A DNA stretch of 64,000 nucleotides from Spirosoma fluviale (GTDB lineage: Bacteria > Bacteroidota > Bacteroidia > Cytophagales > Spirosomataceae), in NCBI RefSeq assembly GCF_900230225.1, contig NZ_OCNH01000001.1, forward strand, positions 1,922,001 through 1,986,000. The letters run 5' to 3'. A model generated the notes under the pieces. It had not been told where the DNA came from and ran no database searches. It worked only from the letters and a program-made list of their open reading frames with translations. Shown here in pieces: positions 25,325-34,192 of the stretch; the stretch's first letter is position 1, and every line of letters begins with the position of its first letter. Made by a program: the position numbers and the translations under genes.

Positions 25325-25988
25325 TAATTAGCCCGTCCGACATTTCGATGGTTCGGTTCGTACCGGCCGCAAAATCCGGGTCGTGCGTGACGGCAATGAT
25401 GGTCTGCCCTTTACTGGCAAGATCACGGAAAATGTCGAATACATTCTCGGTATTGGCTCTGTCCAGATTACCCGTGGGTTCGTCGCCCATAATGATGGTC
25501 GGGTCGTTGATGAGCGCCCGGGCAATGGCCACCCGTTGTTGCTGCCCGCCCGATAGTTTGCTGGCTGGTTTGCGGGCGTAGGTGTCCATACCAATTAGCC
25601 GTAGCTTTTCCATCGCCCGTTCTTCAATTTCTTTCTCCGGGTATTTACCCAGCTTCAGGCCGGGCAGCATTACATTTTGAAGGGCGGAGAATTCGGGCAG
25701 CAGAAAGTGAAACTGAAATACGAAGCCCAGATGCTCATTGCGGAAGTGCGCCAGAAAATCCTGTCCCCGGCCCGTCAGTTTAGTACCCGCCATTTCGATT
25801 TGCCCTTCATACTCGGTATCCATGGTAGAGAGCAGGTAAAGCAACGTAGATTTGCCGCAACCCGATTTCCCGACAATTGACAGAAATTCACCTTTTTGCA
25901 CGTTGAAAGAAACATCTGTCAACACCTGAAACTTATCCGGGTCGTAGAAGTATTTGTTGAGATGCTGGGCGGAAAGAACGATGCTCAT
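25296..25988 (-). CDS. ABC transporter ATP-binding protein (MacB/LolD type)
   Basis: A 230-residue ATPase with Walker A GKSGCGKST (40-48), the Q loop FQFHFLLPEF, signature LSGGQ (145-149), Walker B IIMGDEP (D169, E170) and a switch His in AVTHDPDFA. The sequence is closest in style to LolD/MacB/FtsE ATPases, which drive mechanotransmission rather than simple import. The permease, adaptor and TolC-like genes upstream and a two-component system downstream make it the motor of a tripartite exporter. It is encoded on a single chain, separate from the permease. Confidence 0.93.
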   Translation of the reverse strand: MSIVLSAQHLNKYFYDPDKFQVLTDVSFNVQKGEFLSIVGKSGCGKSTLLYLLSTMDTEYEGQIEMAGTKLTGRGQDFLAHFRNEHLGFVFQFHFLLPEFSALQNVMLPGLKLGKYPEKEIEERAMEKLRLIGMDTYARKPASKLSGGQQQRVAIARALINDPTIIMGDEPTGNLDRANTENVFDIFRDLASKGQTIIAVTHDPDFAAGTNRTIEMSDGLIIGNHENKIQ

Positions 25989-26000
25989 ATAAGATGTATG

Positions 26001-26077
26001 ATGTAGGATATAGGATGTAGGATATTGGGGGATAGGTGAGATGACTTGGCATACATCCTACATCCTATATCCTACAT
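26001..26077. repeat. Perfect 23-base inverted repeat of GGATGTA words
   Basis: Arms 26001-26023 and 26055-26077 are exact complements (23 of 23), each made of quasi-tandem words ATGTAGGAT and ATAGGATG, with a 31-base loop. It lies between the permease and ATPase genes of the same operon, so it is not a simple end-of-operon terminator. The word structure groups it with the other gap hairpins of the window. Confidence 0.8.
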
Positions 26078-26084
26078 TTTAAAA

Positions 26085-27335
26085 CTATCCTCTTAGAATG
26101 GAAACGGGGTCGACCTGGGAGGCTTTTTTTGAGGGAAAATACCCGGCCAGGACGGTTGTAACGACACCGAAGAGTAACCCCATGATGTAATATTTCGGCT
26201 CAAAGATGACCGGGAACGTTTTGATACTGATGAAACCACCGGCATCGAAAGGGGTGATCGACAGTAAATAACTGAGCCCAAAACCAATGCCCAACCCTAA
26301 AAGCCCACCGGTGAAACCGATAAAAATTGCCTGCAATAGAAAAATGGCAATTATGTCGCGTCCTTCAAAACCCGTTGCTTTCAGAATGGCAATGTCTTTG
26401 ATTTTGTTGATGACGGTCATGTTCATGATGTTATAAATACCGAATCCCGCCACTACCAGCAACGTGATCGACACCACGTAAGTCAACATGTTCCGAATTT
26501 TCTCACCCGCCAGAATGGCCGTGTTCGCCTTGGCCCAGTCTTCTGTATAGTACCCATACATGGCCCGTAATTGTTTCCCGAACGGTATTGCCTGCAAGGG
26601 ATCGAACATCTTAATGTGGATGTCGGTAATGTAGCTCGGGTCTCGTTGCAGCATTTCCTGCACGGTCGAGAGGTTGCCGAAGCTCTTGGTATTGTCGACG
26701 GTGCCAATGCCAAACCCAAAGGTGCCCACTACCCGCAGGGTTCTGATGCCTCCTTTGGGGGTGGTTACCGTCACTTTATCGCCAACCCGGACGTTTAGTT
26801 TTTCGGCTAGAACAGACCCCATGATCAGGCCATCGGGGTTGGTTTTTAACGTATTCAGGTTGCCGGATTTTAGCCGGGTGGTTAATTTATACAAGCGGTT
26901 TTCGCGGTCGATATCCACGCCCGAAATTGTCCCCGAAATCTGAATGGGTCCGTTGTTGTAAAAGGCCTGGGTGGCCACCTGGGGCGAAACACCCAATACA
27001 CCCGGTGCCCGTTCGATGCGCTCGGCAATGGTCATCCCGTTTTTAATGCGCGACTGCTCATCTTTGGGCTTTTGGTGGTAAATGACATTAAACTTACCCG
27101 GATTGAGTTGCTCAATCAGACCCGGCCGCTGCGTATTCACTTCGTTATACATGCGGATGTGCGGGCTGGCATCCAGCGCCGAATCTTCCAGAAACTGGTT
27201 GACACCCTGCATGAACGAGATCATCGTAATGAACATCGCAATGCCGAAGGTAACGCCCAGCATGGCAACGAGCGTCTGGCGTTTCTTGGCCAGCAAGTGC
27301 GTCCGGGCGATTTGAGAAGCGATTCGTATATCCAT
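26085..27335 (-). CDS. ABC transporter permease (MacB/FtsX type)
   Basis: A 416-residue permease with one N-terminal membrane segment (TLVAMLGVTFGIAMFITMISF), a periplasmic domain of about 240 residues, and three C-terminal membrane segments around residues 288-400. The last is followed by GYFPSKKASQVDPVSILRG, a typical MacB/LolC-like ending. Such permeases pump peptides, lipids or antibiotics from the periplasm with an adaptor and TolC. The ATG at 27335 was chosen because it starts MDIRIASQIARTHLLAKK, the usual cytoplasmic beginning; a longer frame starts at 27395 but would cross a hairpin. Confidence 0.92.
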   Translation of the reverse strand: MDIRIASQIARTHLLAKKRQTLVAMLGVTFGIAMFITMISFMQGVNQFLEDSALDASPHIRMYNEVNTQRPGLIEQLNPGKFNVIYHQKPKDEQSRIKNGMTIAERIERAPGVLGVSPQVATQAFYNNGPIQISGTISGVDIDRENRLYKLTTRLKSGNLNTLKTNPDGLIMGSVLAEKLNVRVGDKVTVTTPKGGIRTLRVVGTFGFGIGTVDNTKSFGNLSTVQEMLQRDPSYITDIHIKMFDPLQAIPFGKQLRAMYGYYTEDWAKANTAILAGEKIRNMLTYVVSITLLVVAGFGIYNIMNMTVINKIKDIAILKATGFEGRDIIAIFLLQAIFIGFTGGLLGLGIGFGLSYLLSITPFDAGGFISIKTFPVIFEPKYYIMGLLFGVVTTVLAGYFPSKKASQVDPVSILRG

Positions 27336-27354
27336 TTGTACAATGATAGAATTG

Positions 27355-27411
27355 GTGAATGATAGAATGAGTGAATTATTGGGGTTTATAGTCACTCATT
27401 CTATCATTCAC
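27355..27411. repeat. Perfect 20-base inverted repeat after the adaptor gene
   Basis: Arms 27355-27374 and 27392-27411 are exact complements. The right arm covers the stop codon of the adaptor gene at 27408-27410, as the hairpin at 14795-14878 does for the DMT gene, and the left arm shares a 22-base word with that hairpin. It stands inside the exporter operon. Confidence 0.8.
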
Positions 27412-28505
27412 TCAATCAATATTAATTTCGATGTTTGAGTCAAGCCGCCTTTTACTTCTACCAAATCAAAATTCTCGGCGCCTTTCTGAAACCGTACTTT
27501 TTGCTTTTTGCCGTCCTGTTCAACCCAAACGCTATCCGCACCAATTACGTAGGTTTTCGGGATGGTGAGTACGTTCTTGTTCTGGCTGATAATGATGTTG
27601 GCTTCAATGGTCAGGCCATAATACGATGCGGGCCGTTCGCCAACGAAGTCGGCATCTACCCGGAACGATTGGTCGGTGCGGTTCAGCTTTGGATATATTT
27701 TGCTGACTCGGGCTTTGAAAATCTTGTCCGGATAGACATCCGCTTTCAGGATAACTTCCTGCCCCGTTCGAATCCGGCCGAAGTCGCTCTCATCGACAGC
27801 AAGTTGCGCAAATAATTGATTGCCACTGCCCACCAGTGCCAGTTGATCGCCAACGCGTACAACCTCGCCGGGGTCTTTATAGACCTCGTATACTTTGCCG
27901 TTCACAAAGCTGCGGATGCGCGTGTTGCGTCCGGCTACTTCGGTTGTGACCAGCTGGCTGCGGTTATTTTCCACATCGAGCTGGATCTGGTTCCGGTTGC
28001 GTTGCAGGGTGTTGATCTGGGCACGAAGGTTATTTCGGGAGATGGTATAGTTCAGCTCGGCCCGTTCCAGTTCGGCCCGCGAGGTGGCATTCTGGCCGTA
28101 CAGCTCCTTAAAGCGGTTGAAATTGATGGAGTCGTTGGACACGCGGGTCCGGGCGTTGCGGACCTGAGCTTCCAACTCGGCCAGAACCGGCGAGTTGGTG
28201 CTTAAATTGGCCCGCGCCTGCCGGTACGCGTTGGCTGCGGCCTGCTGGCGGGCATCTTCCGACGCACTTTCCAGAACAAAAAGCAATTGATCCTGGCGGA
28301 TGGAGTCCCCTTCGTTAATCATCCGTTGTTGCAGCACACCGGTAGCATCGGCCGTAACGGTGTATTCATTGCGGGGGTAAACATTCCCGGAGGCATAAAC
28401 CGCTTCGGTCAATTCCCGGTGGGTGGGCGTTGTGCCTCCAGTGTCGCGCTTGCAGGCAGCGCCAAGTAAGGTGATGAAAAGGAGTATGGAGAGGTTTTTT
28501 TTCAT
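27408..28505 (-). CDS. Periplasmic adaptor (HlyD/RND-type) of the exporter
   Basis: A 365-residue membrane fusion protein and lipoprotein: signal MKKNLSILLFITLLGAAC with lipobox LGAAC (Cys18). Residues 40-90 and 185-290 form the split biotinyl-lipoyl/barrel-sandwich parts (GVLQQRMINEGDSIRQDQ), and residues 90-180 are a helical hairpin rich in Arg, Asn and Glu (RVSNDSINFNRFKELYG). The C terminus has an RND-adaptor beta domain (YGLTIEANIIISQN..KTYVIGADSVW). It bridges the MacB-like permease to the TolC homolog upstream. Spacing to the neighbouring genes is small, and the direction is the same. Confidence 0.92.
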   Translation of the reverse strand: MKKNLSILLFITLLGAACKRDTGGTTPTHRELTEAVYASGNVYPRNEYTVTADATGVLQQRMINEGDSIRQDQLLFVLESASEDARQQAAANAYRQARANLSTNSPVLAELEAQVRNARTRVSNDSINFNRFKELYGQNATSRAELERAELNYTISRNNLRAQINTLQRNRNQIQLDVENNRSQLVTTEVAGRNTRIRSFVNGKVYEVYKDPGEVVRVGDQLALVGSGNQLFAQLAVDESDFGRIRTGQEVILKADVYPDKIFKARVSKIYPKLNRTDQSFRVDADFVGERPASYYGLTIEANIIISQNKNVLTIPKTYVIGADSVWVEQDGKKQKVRFQKGAENFDLVEVKGGLTQTSKLILIE

Positions 28506-28570
28506 TGTCTTGCTAAACCTAATAGGCTTTAAATAAAATCGTCTGCCTGGGTACGGGTAGGTTGGTACGG

Positions 28571-29887
28571 TTATTTTCCGTTTCGGATCTGTAAGATTGT
28601 CTGATTGATAAAGGTGTTCGACAAGTTCGTGAGAAACCGGTTCTGGGCGGTCAGGGCTTCGTTGAACACATTCAGGTACTGGTCGTAGGCAAACAGGCCC
28701 GACCGGTATTTTATCAGCGCGATTTGCACGTTCTGGGTGCTGAGTTCGTAATTCTGCCGATTCAAGTCCAGCGACCGAACGGCTTGATTATACGTATTCC
28801 GAATATCTTCGGTATCGACCTGCTGCCTGTTTTGCTCGTAGGTGAGCTGCGACTCGGCCAGTTTCAGCTGAAGGCGGGCGCGGGTCAGGTTGCTGGTTCG
28901 GAGTCCGCCGGTGTAAAATTGCCAGTTTAACTGCAGGCCCGCCACCCCAATCTGAAACCAGGGCTGGCTGGTACTCAAAAAATTAATGGCACTTCGCTGG
29001 GCCTGTTGGGTATACCGCCCATAAGCCGACAGTGTTGGCCAGCGTTGCAGTCGTTCGCGGTCAAGTTGCAGCCGTGCCAGCTCAACCCGCGCCTGTTGCA
29101 GGGTCACTTGCGGCCGTTCGACCTGTGGAACCACCGAAGCGGGAACGACCGATGCCGCCGGACGCGCTGACAACTCTTCAGCCAGTACCAGACTATCGGC
29201 CAGCGTCAGGCCAAGTAACAGTTTAAGCTGGTTGCGGTTACGGACAAATGCCAGTTCGTTCTGGTATAATACATCGGCCGTCGTCAATTGTACGGAGCGA
29301 ATGCGGTTGTATTCCAGTGGTTCGATCAGGCCTTTTTCCAGCCGGTCGCGGGCAATTTGCGTGAGTGTATCGGCCGCCGACAGGTTTCGCTGCGTAATGG
29401 CAATAGCCGACCGGGTGAGCAGTGCCGCGTGGTACACACGGGCCGTTTGGGTTGAAATCTCATCCTGAAGCACCAGATTCTGGTTATCGACAATCTGAAG
29501 GTTTTGGGACGCGATGCCCACATCGGCCCGTGCCGGTCGGTTAATAACGGGAAGGTTTACTTCTGCACCGGCTGCCAGTACATAGGGCAGGCCAAATTGC
29601 AGGGTACGAAATTCGCCCGCTTTACCCCCCAGAAATTCGGCGGGGACCAGCTGCACCGGCAGGGCGTAGTTATAATCGAAGTTGGTGAACAGCCGCGCCT
29701 GCGGTAAGAGTGCCGCCCGGCTCGCAGACTGCTGCTGGGCCTGTACCAGACTATTCTGGCGTGCGTTTGTGAGGTCGGGGTTGTTGCGCCGTACCAACGC
29801 CAGGGCCTCCTGTACGGACGATACAACCGTTTGGGCGGAAGCGGTAACTGAGTAAAGGAACAAGCCGATAAGGGCAAACCGATTCAT
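28571..29887 (-). CDS. TolC-family outer membrane efflux protein
   Basis: A 438-residue TolC-like protein with a signal peptide (MNRFALIGLFLYSVTASAQ) and the two-fold repeat of long helices separated by the strand-forming region (residues 30-240 and 250-438): SVQEALALVRRNNPDLTNAR begins the first, and QARVELARLQLDRERLQRWP the second. C-terminal FAYDQYLNVFNEALTAQNRFLTN is characteristic. The first gene of the six-gene minus-strand operon (TolC, adaptor, permease, ATPase, kinase, regulator). The ATG at 29887 was chosen for the signal peptide. An upstream region of about 270 bases is shared with a divergent gene. Confidence 0.93.
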   Translation of the reverse strand: MNRFALIGLFLYSVTASAQTVVSSVQEALALVRRNNPDLTNARQNSLVQAQQQSASRAALLPQARLFTNFDYNYALPVQLVPAEFLGGKAGEFRTLQFGLPYVLAAGAEVNLPVINRPARADVGIASQNLQIVDNQNLVLQDEISTQTARVYHAALLTRSAIAITQRNLSAADTLTQIARDRLEKGLIEPLEYNRIRSVQLTTADVLYQNELAFVRNRNQLKLLLGLTLADSLVLAEELSARPAASVVPASVVPQVERPQVTLQQARVELARLQLDRERLQRWPTLSAYGRYTQQAQRSAINFLSTSQPWFQIGVAGLQLNWQFYTGGLRTSNLTRARLQLKLAESQLTYEQNRQQVDTEDIRNTYNQAVRSLDLNRQNYELSTQNVQIALIKYRSGLFAYDQYLNVFNEALTAQNRFLTNLSNTFINQTILQIRNGK

Positions 29888-30156
29888 GTTTTTGTCGGAT
29901 GGATGATCAAAGGAATAAACTTTCAAACTAAGATGCCCGCTCGTTTACGCGAAACGGAGAAAATCAGTTGCCAAGCTGATTTTTTACGTGTTAACGTAGT
30001 GCCGCCCGCCGTTCGATCGGGCGTGAACGCCGTCTTTTCTCTCCCGTTCGTGCCGGTTTCTATTTGTGGTGTTTTTCGTAGGGCCGCTTTCGTTTCTGTC
30101 AGTAGAAAAGGGCGGAAATTGATTTTTAAGAGCTGTACCATTTTTACTTAATCGGG

Positions 30157-31020
30157 ATGACCACAAGACGATCATTTCTTAAACGCACCGGGGGGAGTCT
30201 GGCGCTGGCCAGTGTAAGCCCGGCTCTATCGTTGGCCAATTCGCCCGAATCGCGCGGACCTTCCGGCGATGATTTATTTAAGCTCGGTATGGCGGGCTTC
30301 ACATTCGTCAATTTTAAGCTTGACCCGGCGCTTGAGATGATGAAGAAAACCGACGTACACTACCTGTGTATCAAAGATTTTCATCTGCCATACGCCAGTA
30401 CCGCCGACGAAATTGCCGCTTTCCACGAAAAGCTGAAGCAGTCTGGCGTAACGGGCTATGCCGTGGGGCCAATCTACATGAAAACGAAGCAGGAGATCGA
30501 CAACGGCTTCGATTATGCCAAGCGGGTAGGGGTGAACCTGATGGTGGGTATTCCGAATCCGGAAGACCTGCCGTATATCGACAAAAAAGTAAAGGAGTAT
30601 AATATCCGCTACGCCATCCATAACCACGGGCCGGACATTCCCTTGTTCCCAAGCGCCACATCGGTCTATACGGCTGTGAAGGACCTTGACCCGCGTATTG
30701 GGCTTTGTTTCGACATGGGCCACGATAAGCGCTTCGGTGACGACCCTATTGCCGACCTGGAGAAGTACGCCAAACGCATATTCGATATTCACCTGAAAAA
30801 CGTCACAGCAGCATCCAAAGAAGGGAAAACCTGCGAACTGGGGCGGGGTGTGATCGATATACCGGCGTTTGTTGGTATGCTTCGCAAAATAAAATACGAT
30901 GGCTGTTGCAGTCTCGAATATGAGAAAGACATGAAAGACCCGCTAGCCGGAATAGCCGAATCTGTCGGGTATTTTAAAGGGGTATGCGACACATCAAAAC
31001 CGGGAAAACGGAAGGTATAA
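30157..31020 (+). CDS. Tat-exported sugar phosphate isomerase/epimerase-like TIM barrel
   Basis: A twin-arginine signal (MTTRRSFLKRTGGSLALASV, motif RRSFLKR) precedes an AP endonuclease 2-type TIM barrel of about 250 residues. Conserved metal-site segments are IRYAIHNHGPDIP (His), GLCFDMGHDKRFGDDP and FDIHLKNVTAA, and the last Glu is in CSLEYEKD. These proteins often isomerise or epimerise sugars or inositol in Bacteroidota; substrate unknown. The presence of a Tat signal means it folds in the cytoplasm before export. The next gene on the strand is a Tat-exported oxidoreductase 85 bases on, and both may act on the same sugar. Confidence 0.88.
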   Translation: MTTRRSFLKRTGGSLALASVSPALSLANSPESRGPSGDDLFKLGMAGFTFVNFKLDPALEMMKKTDVHYLCIKDFHLPYASTADEIAAFHEKLKQSGVTGYAVGPIYMKTKQEIDNGFDYAKRVGVNLMVGIPNPEDLPYIDKKVKEYNIRYAIHNHGPDIPLFPSATSVYTAVKDLDPRIGLCFDMGHDKRFGDDPIADLEKYAKRIFDIHLKNVTAASKEGKTCELGRGVIDIPAFVGMLRKIKYDGCCSLEYEKDMKDPLAGIAESVGYFKGVCDTSKPGKRKV

Positions 31021-31104
31021 GCTGTTTCACCAGTAACGTTTAAGGCTGTCAGGAAATCATAGGTTTATTCAGCCTGACAATTAATTTTTAAGCAACCTGT
31101 TCCA

Positions 31105-32448
31105 ATGGAAAATTCACGTAGAGAGTTTATTAAAAAAGCAGCTTTAGGTACCGCTGGCGTTACGTTTGGCGGACTGGCCAATGGAATGTCGGCCAAAAGC
31201 TACAATAAAATAATTGGGGCTAACGAACGGCTGAATGTTGCCATTGCCGGGCTGGGTCGGCGGTTGAGCGCGTATTATGAGCCGATCTCCAAAAAAGAAA
31301 GCAACGTCGAACTGGTGTATTTGTGCGACGTGATGAAAAAACAGCGGGAAGCCGCCGTTCAGAAATTCTCCAAGCACATCACTTACACGCCGAAACTGGA
31401 AAACGACATTCGGAAAGTCATTGCCGATAAGAACGTCGATGTCCTGATCAACGCAACCCCCGACCACTGGCACGCGCCGGGTACCTGGCTGGCGGTACAG
31501 GGAGGCAAGCACGTGTATGTAGAAAAGCCGTGCAGCCACAACCCCCGTGAAGGCGAGATTCTGATGGAAATTCAGAAGAAGTACGGCAAGGTTATTCAGA
31601 TGGGTAACCAGCAACGGTCGGCACCGGAATCGATCGACATCGTTACCCAGATTCATAACGGGGTGATCGGAAAAGCGTTTAAAGCGGTTGCTTTTTACGC
31701 CAATTCGCGCGGGGAGGTACCCATTCCGAAGAAGGCACCCGTACCGGATGGACTGGACTGGGAGTTATTTCAGGGACCGGCCCCCCGTACGGCCTACACC
31801 CACGACACCTGGGATTATAACTGGCACTGGTACGGCTGGCAATACGGAACCGCCGAAGCCGGTAACAATGCTACGCACGAACTGGACATGGCCCGCTGGG
31901 CGTTGCAGGTCGAGTATCCTGAATTCGTAACGGTAGAAGCGGCTAAACGCTATTTTGCCGGTGATGGCTGGGCGGTTTATGATACAATGGACGCTACCTT
32001 CCGTTTCCCCGGCGACAAAGTCATCAAGTGGGACGGCAACAGCCGCAATGGCTATAAAACGTTCGGTTCGGATCGCGGTACGGTTATTTACGGTACCAAC
32101 GGCAGCGTATACGTTGACCGGGACGGCTATACCCTCTTCAGCCGGGATGGTAAGCCCATTAAGGAAAGCAAGTCGAAAGGGTCAGAGTCGGGAACGGCTT
32201 TGGGTGGTGGTGGCGATATGACAACGCTTCACATGATGAACTTCTTCGAAGCCATCCGGGGCAAAGCCAAGCAGAATTCAACCATCGACGATGGTGCCAA
32301 GAGTACACTGCTTTGCCATCTGGCCAACATCTCCTATCGGACCAATAAATCCTTCTCGGTCGATCCGAAGAACGGTCACATCAAAGACGCCGAAGCCATG
32401 AAATTCTGGAGTCGGCAGTACGAAAAAGGCTGGGAACCACAGGTTTGA
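31105..32448 (+). CDS. Tat-exported Gfo/Idh/MocA oxidoreductase
   Basis: A twin-arginine signal (SRREFIKKAALG) precedes a NAD(P)-binding Rossmann domain (LNVAIAGLGRRL) and the Gfo/Idh/MocA signature EKPCSHNPREGE, with an adjacent GNQQRS. The C-terminal part has the typical WHWYGWQYGTAEAGNNATHELDMARW segment with the catalytic His near residue 257. This Bacteroidota branch includes periplasmic glycosidase-like or sugar-oxidising enzymes that keep the cofactor tightly bound. It is 85 bases after the sugar isomerase-like gene, probably in the same operon. Terminated by a hairpin formed by TTGGTTA words at 32452-32503. Confidence 0.9.
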   Translation: MENSRREFIKKAALGTAGVTFGGLANGMSAKSYNKIIGANERLNVAIAGLGRRLSAYYEPISKKESNVELVYLCDVMKKQREAAVQKFSKHITYTPKLENDIRKVIADKNVDVLINATPDHWHAPGTWLAVQGGKHVYVEKPCSHNPREGEILMEIQKKYGKVIQMGNQQRSAPESIDIVTQIHNGVIGKAFKAVAFYANSRGEVPIPKKAPVPDGLDWELFQGPAPRTAYTHDTWDYNWHWYGWQYGTAEAGNNATHELDMARWALQVEYPEFVTVEAAKRYFAGDGWAVYDTMDATFRFPGDKVIKWDGNSRNGYKTFGSDRGTVIYGTNGSVYVDRDGYTLFSRDGKPIKESKSKGSESGTALGGGGDMTTLHMMNFFEAIRGKAKQNSTIDDGAKSTLLCHLANISYRTNKSFSVDPKNGHIKDAEAMKFWSRQYEKGWEPQV

Positions 32449-32451
32449 TTT

Positions 32452-32503
32452 GGTGATTGGTTACTGGTTACTTTAGTCAGCCAATAACCAGTAACCAATC
32501 ACC
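32452..32503. repeat. Perfect 19-base inverted repeat of TTGGTTA words
   Basis: GGTGATTGGTTACTGGTTA (32452-32470) and its exact complement (32485-32503) separate two convergent genes, beginning three bases after the stop codon of the oxidoreductase. It shares the 14-base word TTGGTTACTGGTTA with 43750-43763. Likely a two-way terminator, without a clean T run. Confidence 0.8.
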
Positions 32504-32508
32504 ACTAA

Positions 32509-33744
32509 CTAATCATGAACAACCCTTTGCCTATCCAGTCGTTTCATAACGGGGGTAGACAACATGCCGTGCAGGAATACTGAGAGTAAGATTGTCCAGC
32601 CTGTGAGGGCCCAGATACGGGCTGGATCGGCAAAAGTCGCATGTTCCAAACCATAGGCTACGTAAAACAATGAGCCGATCCCGCGAATACCGAAGCCCGC
32701 AATAATCCAGCGTTTCAGGCCCCTGGCCCCCGTGCCCCCCAAAGTTAACCAGCCTCCTAATGGCCGGATAATCAGTACCAGTAGTACTCCTAATAGTGCG
32801 TCCTGCCAGGTTAGAGCCGCCAGCATCCCTTTGGCTATGGCCCCGCCAAACAGTAATAGTAGTAAAGCAATCAATAGTCGTTCGATCTGGTCCGAAAACG
32901 CGTGCATGTAGGTGTGGTACTCGTGCGTACGCTCGCGACTCCGAATGGTGATGGCCGCGATGAACACCGCCAGGAATCCGTACCCATGGGCCAGTTCCGT
33001 GAGTCCGTAACTGATCAGGGTGACCGCCAGCGCCACAAACCCGTAGGCGGTGGTTTTTATACTAATGCGCTGGGGAAGACCAAAAATCAGGTAGGAGAGT
33101 AACTGACCTGATAGCCACCCGCCAAGGACGCCGATGCCGACCCGAAAGGCCAGATCGTACAGCGCCCAGTGGGTAAAATCGGCGGTAGATGCGGTAACCG
33201 TCTGGGCTAGCATGATGGCCATGTACACAAACGGAAACGCCAGACCATCATTCAGGCCAGCCTCGGCCGTTAGTGCGAACCGAACAGAATCCTCCTGCCC
33301 TTCGTTGGGGTCACCCACCTGCACATCGCCCGCCAGAACGGGATCAGTGGGAGCCAGACTGGCAGCCAGCAGCAAGGCCGAAGCCAGTGGCCAGCCAGCC
33401 CATCCCCAGGCTATTACAGAAAAAACGGCAATGGTAACGACCATCGTGAGCCAGACCAGCCGGATCGGGAGTCGCCAGCCACGTAAGCTGAACCGGCGGT
33501 CTATCTTCAGGCCTGTCCCGGTCAGGGCTACTATCACACAAAGCTCCGTCAGGTGCGTGGTGAGTCTCGGGTTTGCCAGGGGGGAAGGGTCGGGAAGGGA
33601 TACCGGTAGCTGATACAACACCCACCCACCAATGACAAACAGGATCGGGTACGAAAGCGGATACTCTTTAAGTAAAGACGGTAGCCAGGCGACGGCTAAA
33701 ATGGCGACCGCTACAATGACTAAAACCAAATTATAAGACTCCAT
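32509..33744 (-). CDS. Cation/proton antiporter (CPA family)
   Basis: An integral membrane protein of 411 residues with about 12 hydrophobic segments, belonging to the Na+/H+ or K+/H+ exchanger group. Sequence signs are the ALTGTGLKIDRRFSLRG segment after the third helix and the LAASLAPTDPVLAGDVQVG segment, where the charged residue pair of CPA transporters lies, and AEAGLNDGLAFPFVYMAI, the typical ND motif of CPA1 proteins. No cytoplasmic regulatory domain follows the last helix. It sits beside HPF and baeRF3 genes and another antiporter, so a role in ion stress tolerance is likely. Confidence 0.88.
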   Translation of the reverse strand: MESYNLVLVIVAVAILAVAWLPSLLKEYPLSYPILFVIGGWVLYQLPVSLPDPSPLANPRLTTHLTELCVIVALTGTGLKIDRRFSLRGWRLPIRLVWLTMVVTIAVFSVIAWGWAGWPLASALLLAASLAPTDPVLAGDVQVGDPNEGQEDSVRFALTAEAGLNDGLAFPFVYMAIMLAQTVTASTADFTHWALYDLAFRVGIGVLGGWLSGQLLSYLIFGLPQRISIKTTAYGFVALAVTLISYGLTELAHGYGFLAVFIAAITIRSRERTHEYHTYMHAFSDQIERLLIALLLLLFGGAIAKGMLAALTWQDALLGVLLVLIIRPLGGWLTLGGTGARGLKRWIIAGFGIRGIGSLFYVAYGLEHATFADPARIWALTGWTILLSVFLHGMLSTPVMKRLDRQRVVHD

Positions 33745-33876
33745 AGGGATGTGCTGTCATAGCAAACAGATGGGTATAACCTGTCCCTTTGCAGACAAAT
33801 TATACCCATGAAAATAGAATTAACTACTTGATTAGTAGTCTTTTGTGATACTAATCCTGAATTGTTGTCCTGTTAG

Positions 33877-34173
33877 TCAATCGATGAATTGCCGACGTAG
33901 TTTATCTCCGGCATCCCGGAGTCCAGCTGCCCACGAGGGGCCGGTACCTTCGGCAAACAGGTCGTTGCCGGGAATCCCCAGTCGCCAGCGGACAAGCTTA
34001 TTATCCGTTGGGTTACGGCCTTCCTCACGCAGGTAAATATCAGCCGCGACGATATCGCTTCGAAAGCGCATAATCCGGCGAAGTTCGTTCTCTACCTGTT
34101 CCACTAATTCGGCTGTTTCATTGAAACCAACCGTTTGTAAATCTATTTTGATACTTTCTACGGAGTATTGCAT
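33877..34173 (-). CDS. HPF/RaiA-like ribosome hibernation factor
   Basis: A 98-residue protein with the alpha-beta pattern of the short hibernation promoting factor: IKIDLQTVGFNETAELVEQVENELRRIMRF followed by a strand VAADIYLREE and a C-terminal helix (AAGLRDAGDKLRRQF). Binding in the ribosomal channel stops translation in stationary or stress conditions. The ATG at 34173 was chosen over a longer frame because it begins the beta strand; the long form would add 35 residues out of family. It starts 20 bases after the stop of the baeRF3 gene. No long HPF C-terminal dimerisation domain is present. Confidence 0.8.
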   Translation of the reverse strand: MQYSVESIKIDLQTVGFNETAELVEQVENELRRIMRFRSDIVAADIYLREEGRNPTDNKLVRWRLGIPGNDLFAEGTGPSWAAGLRDAGDKLRRQFID

Positions 34174-34192
34174 ACGAGTTTGTTGCTTTATA

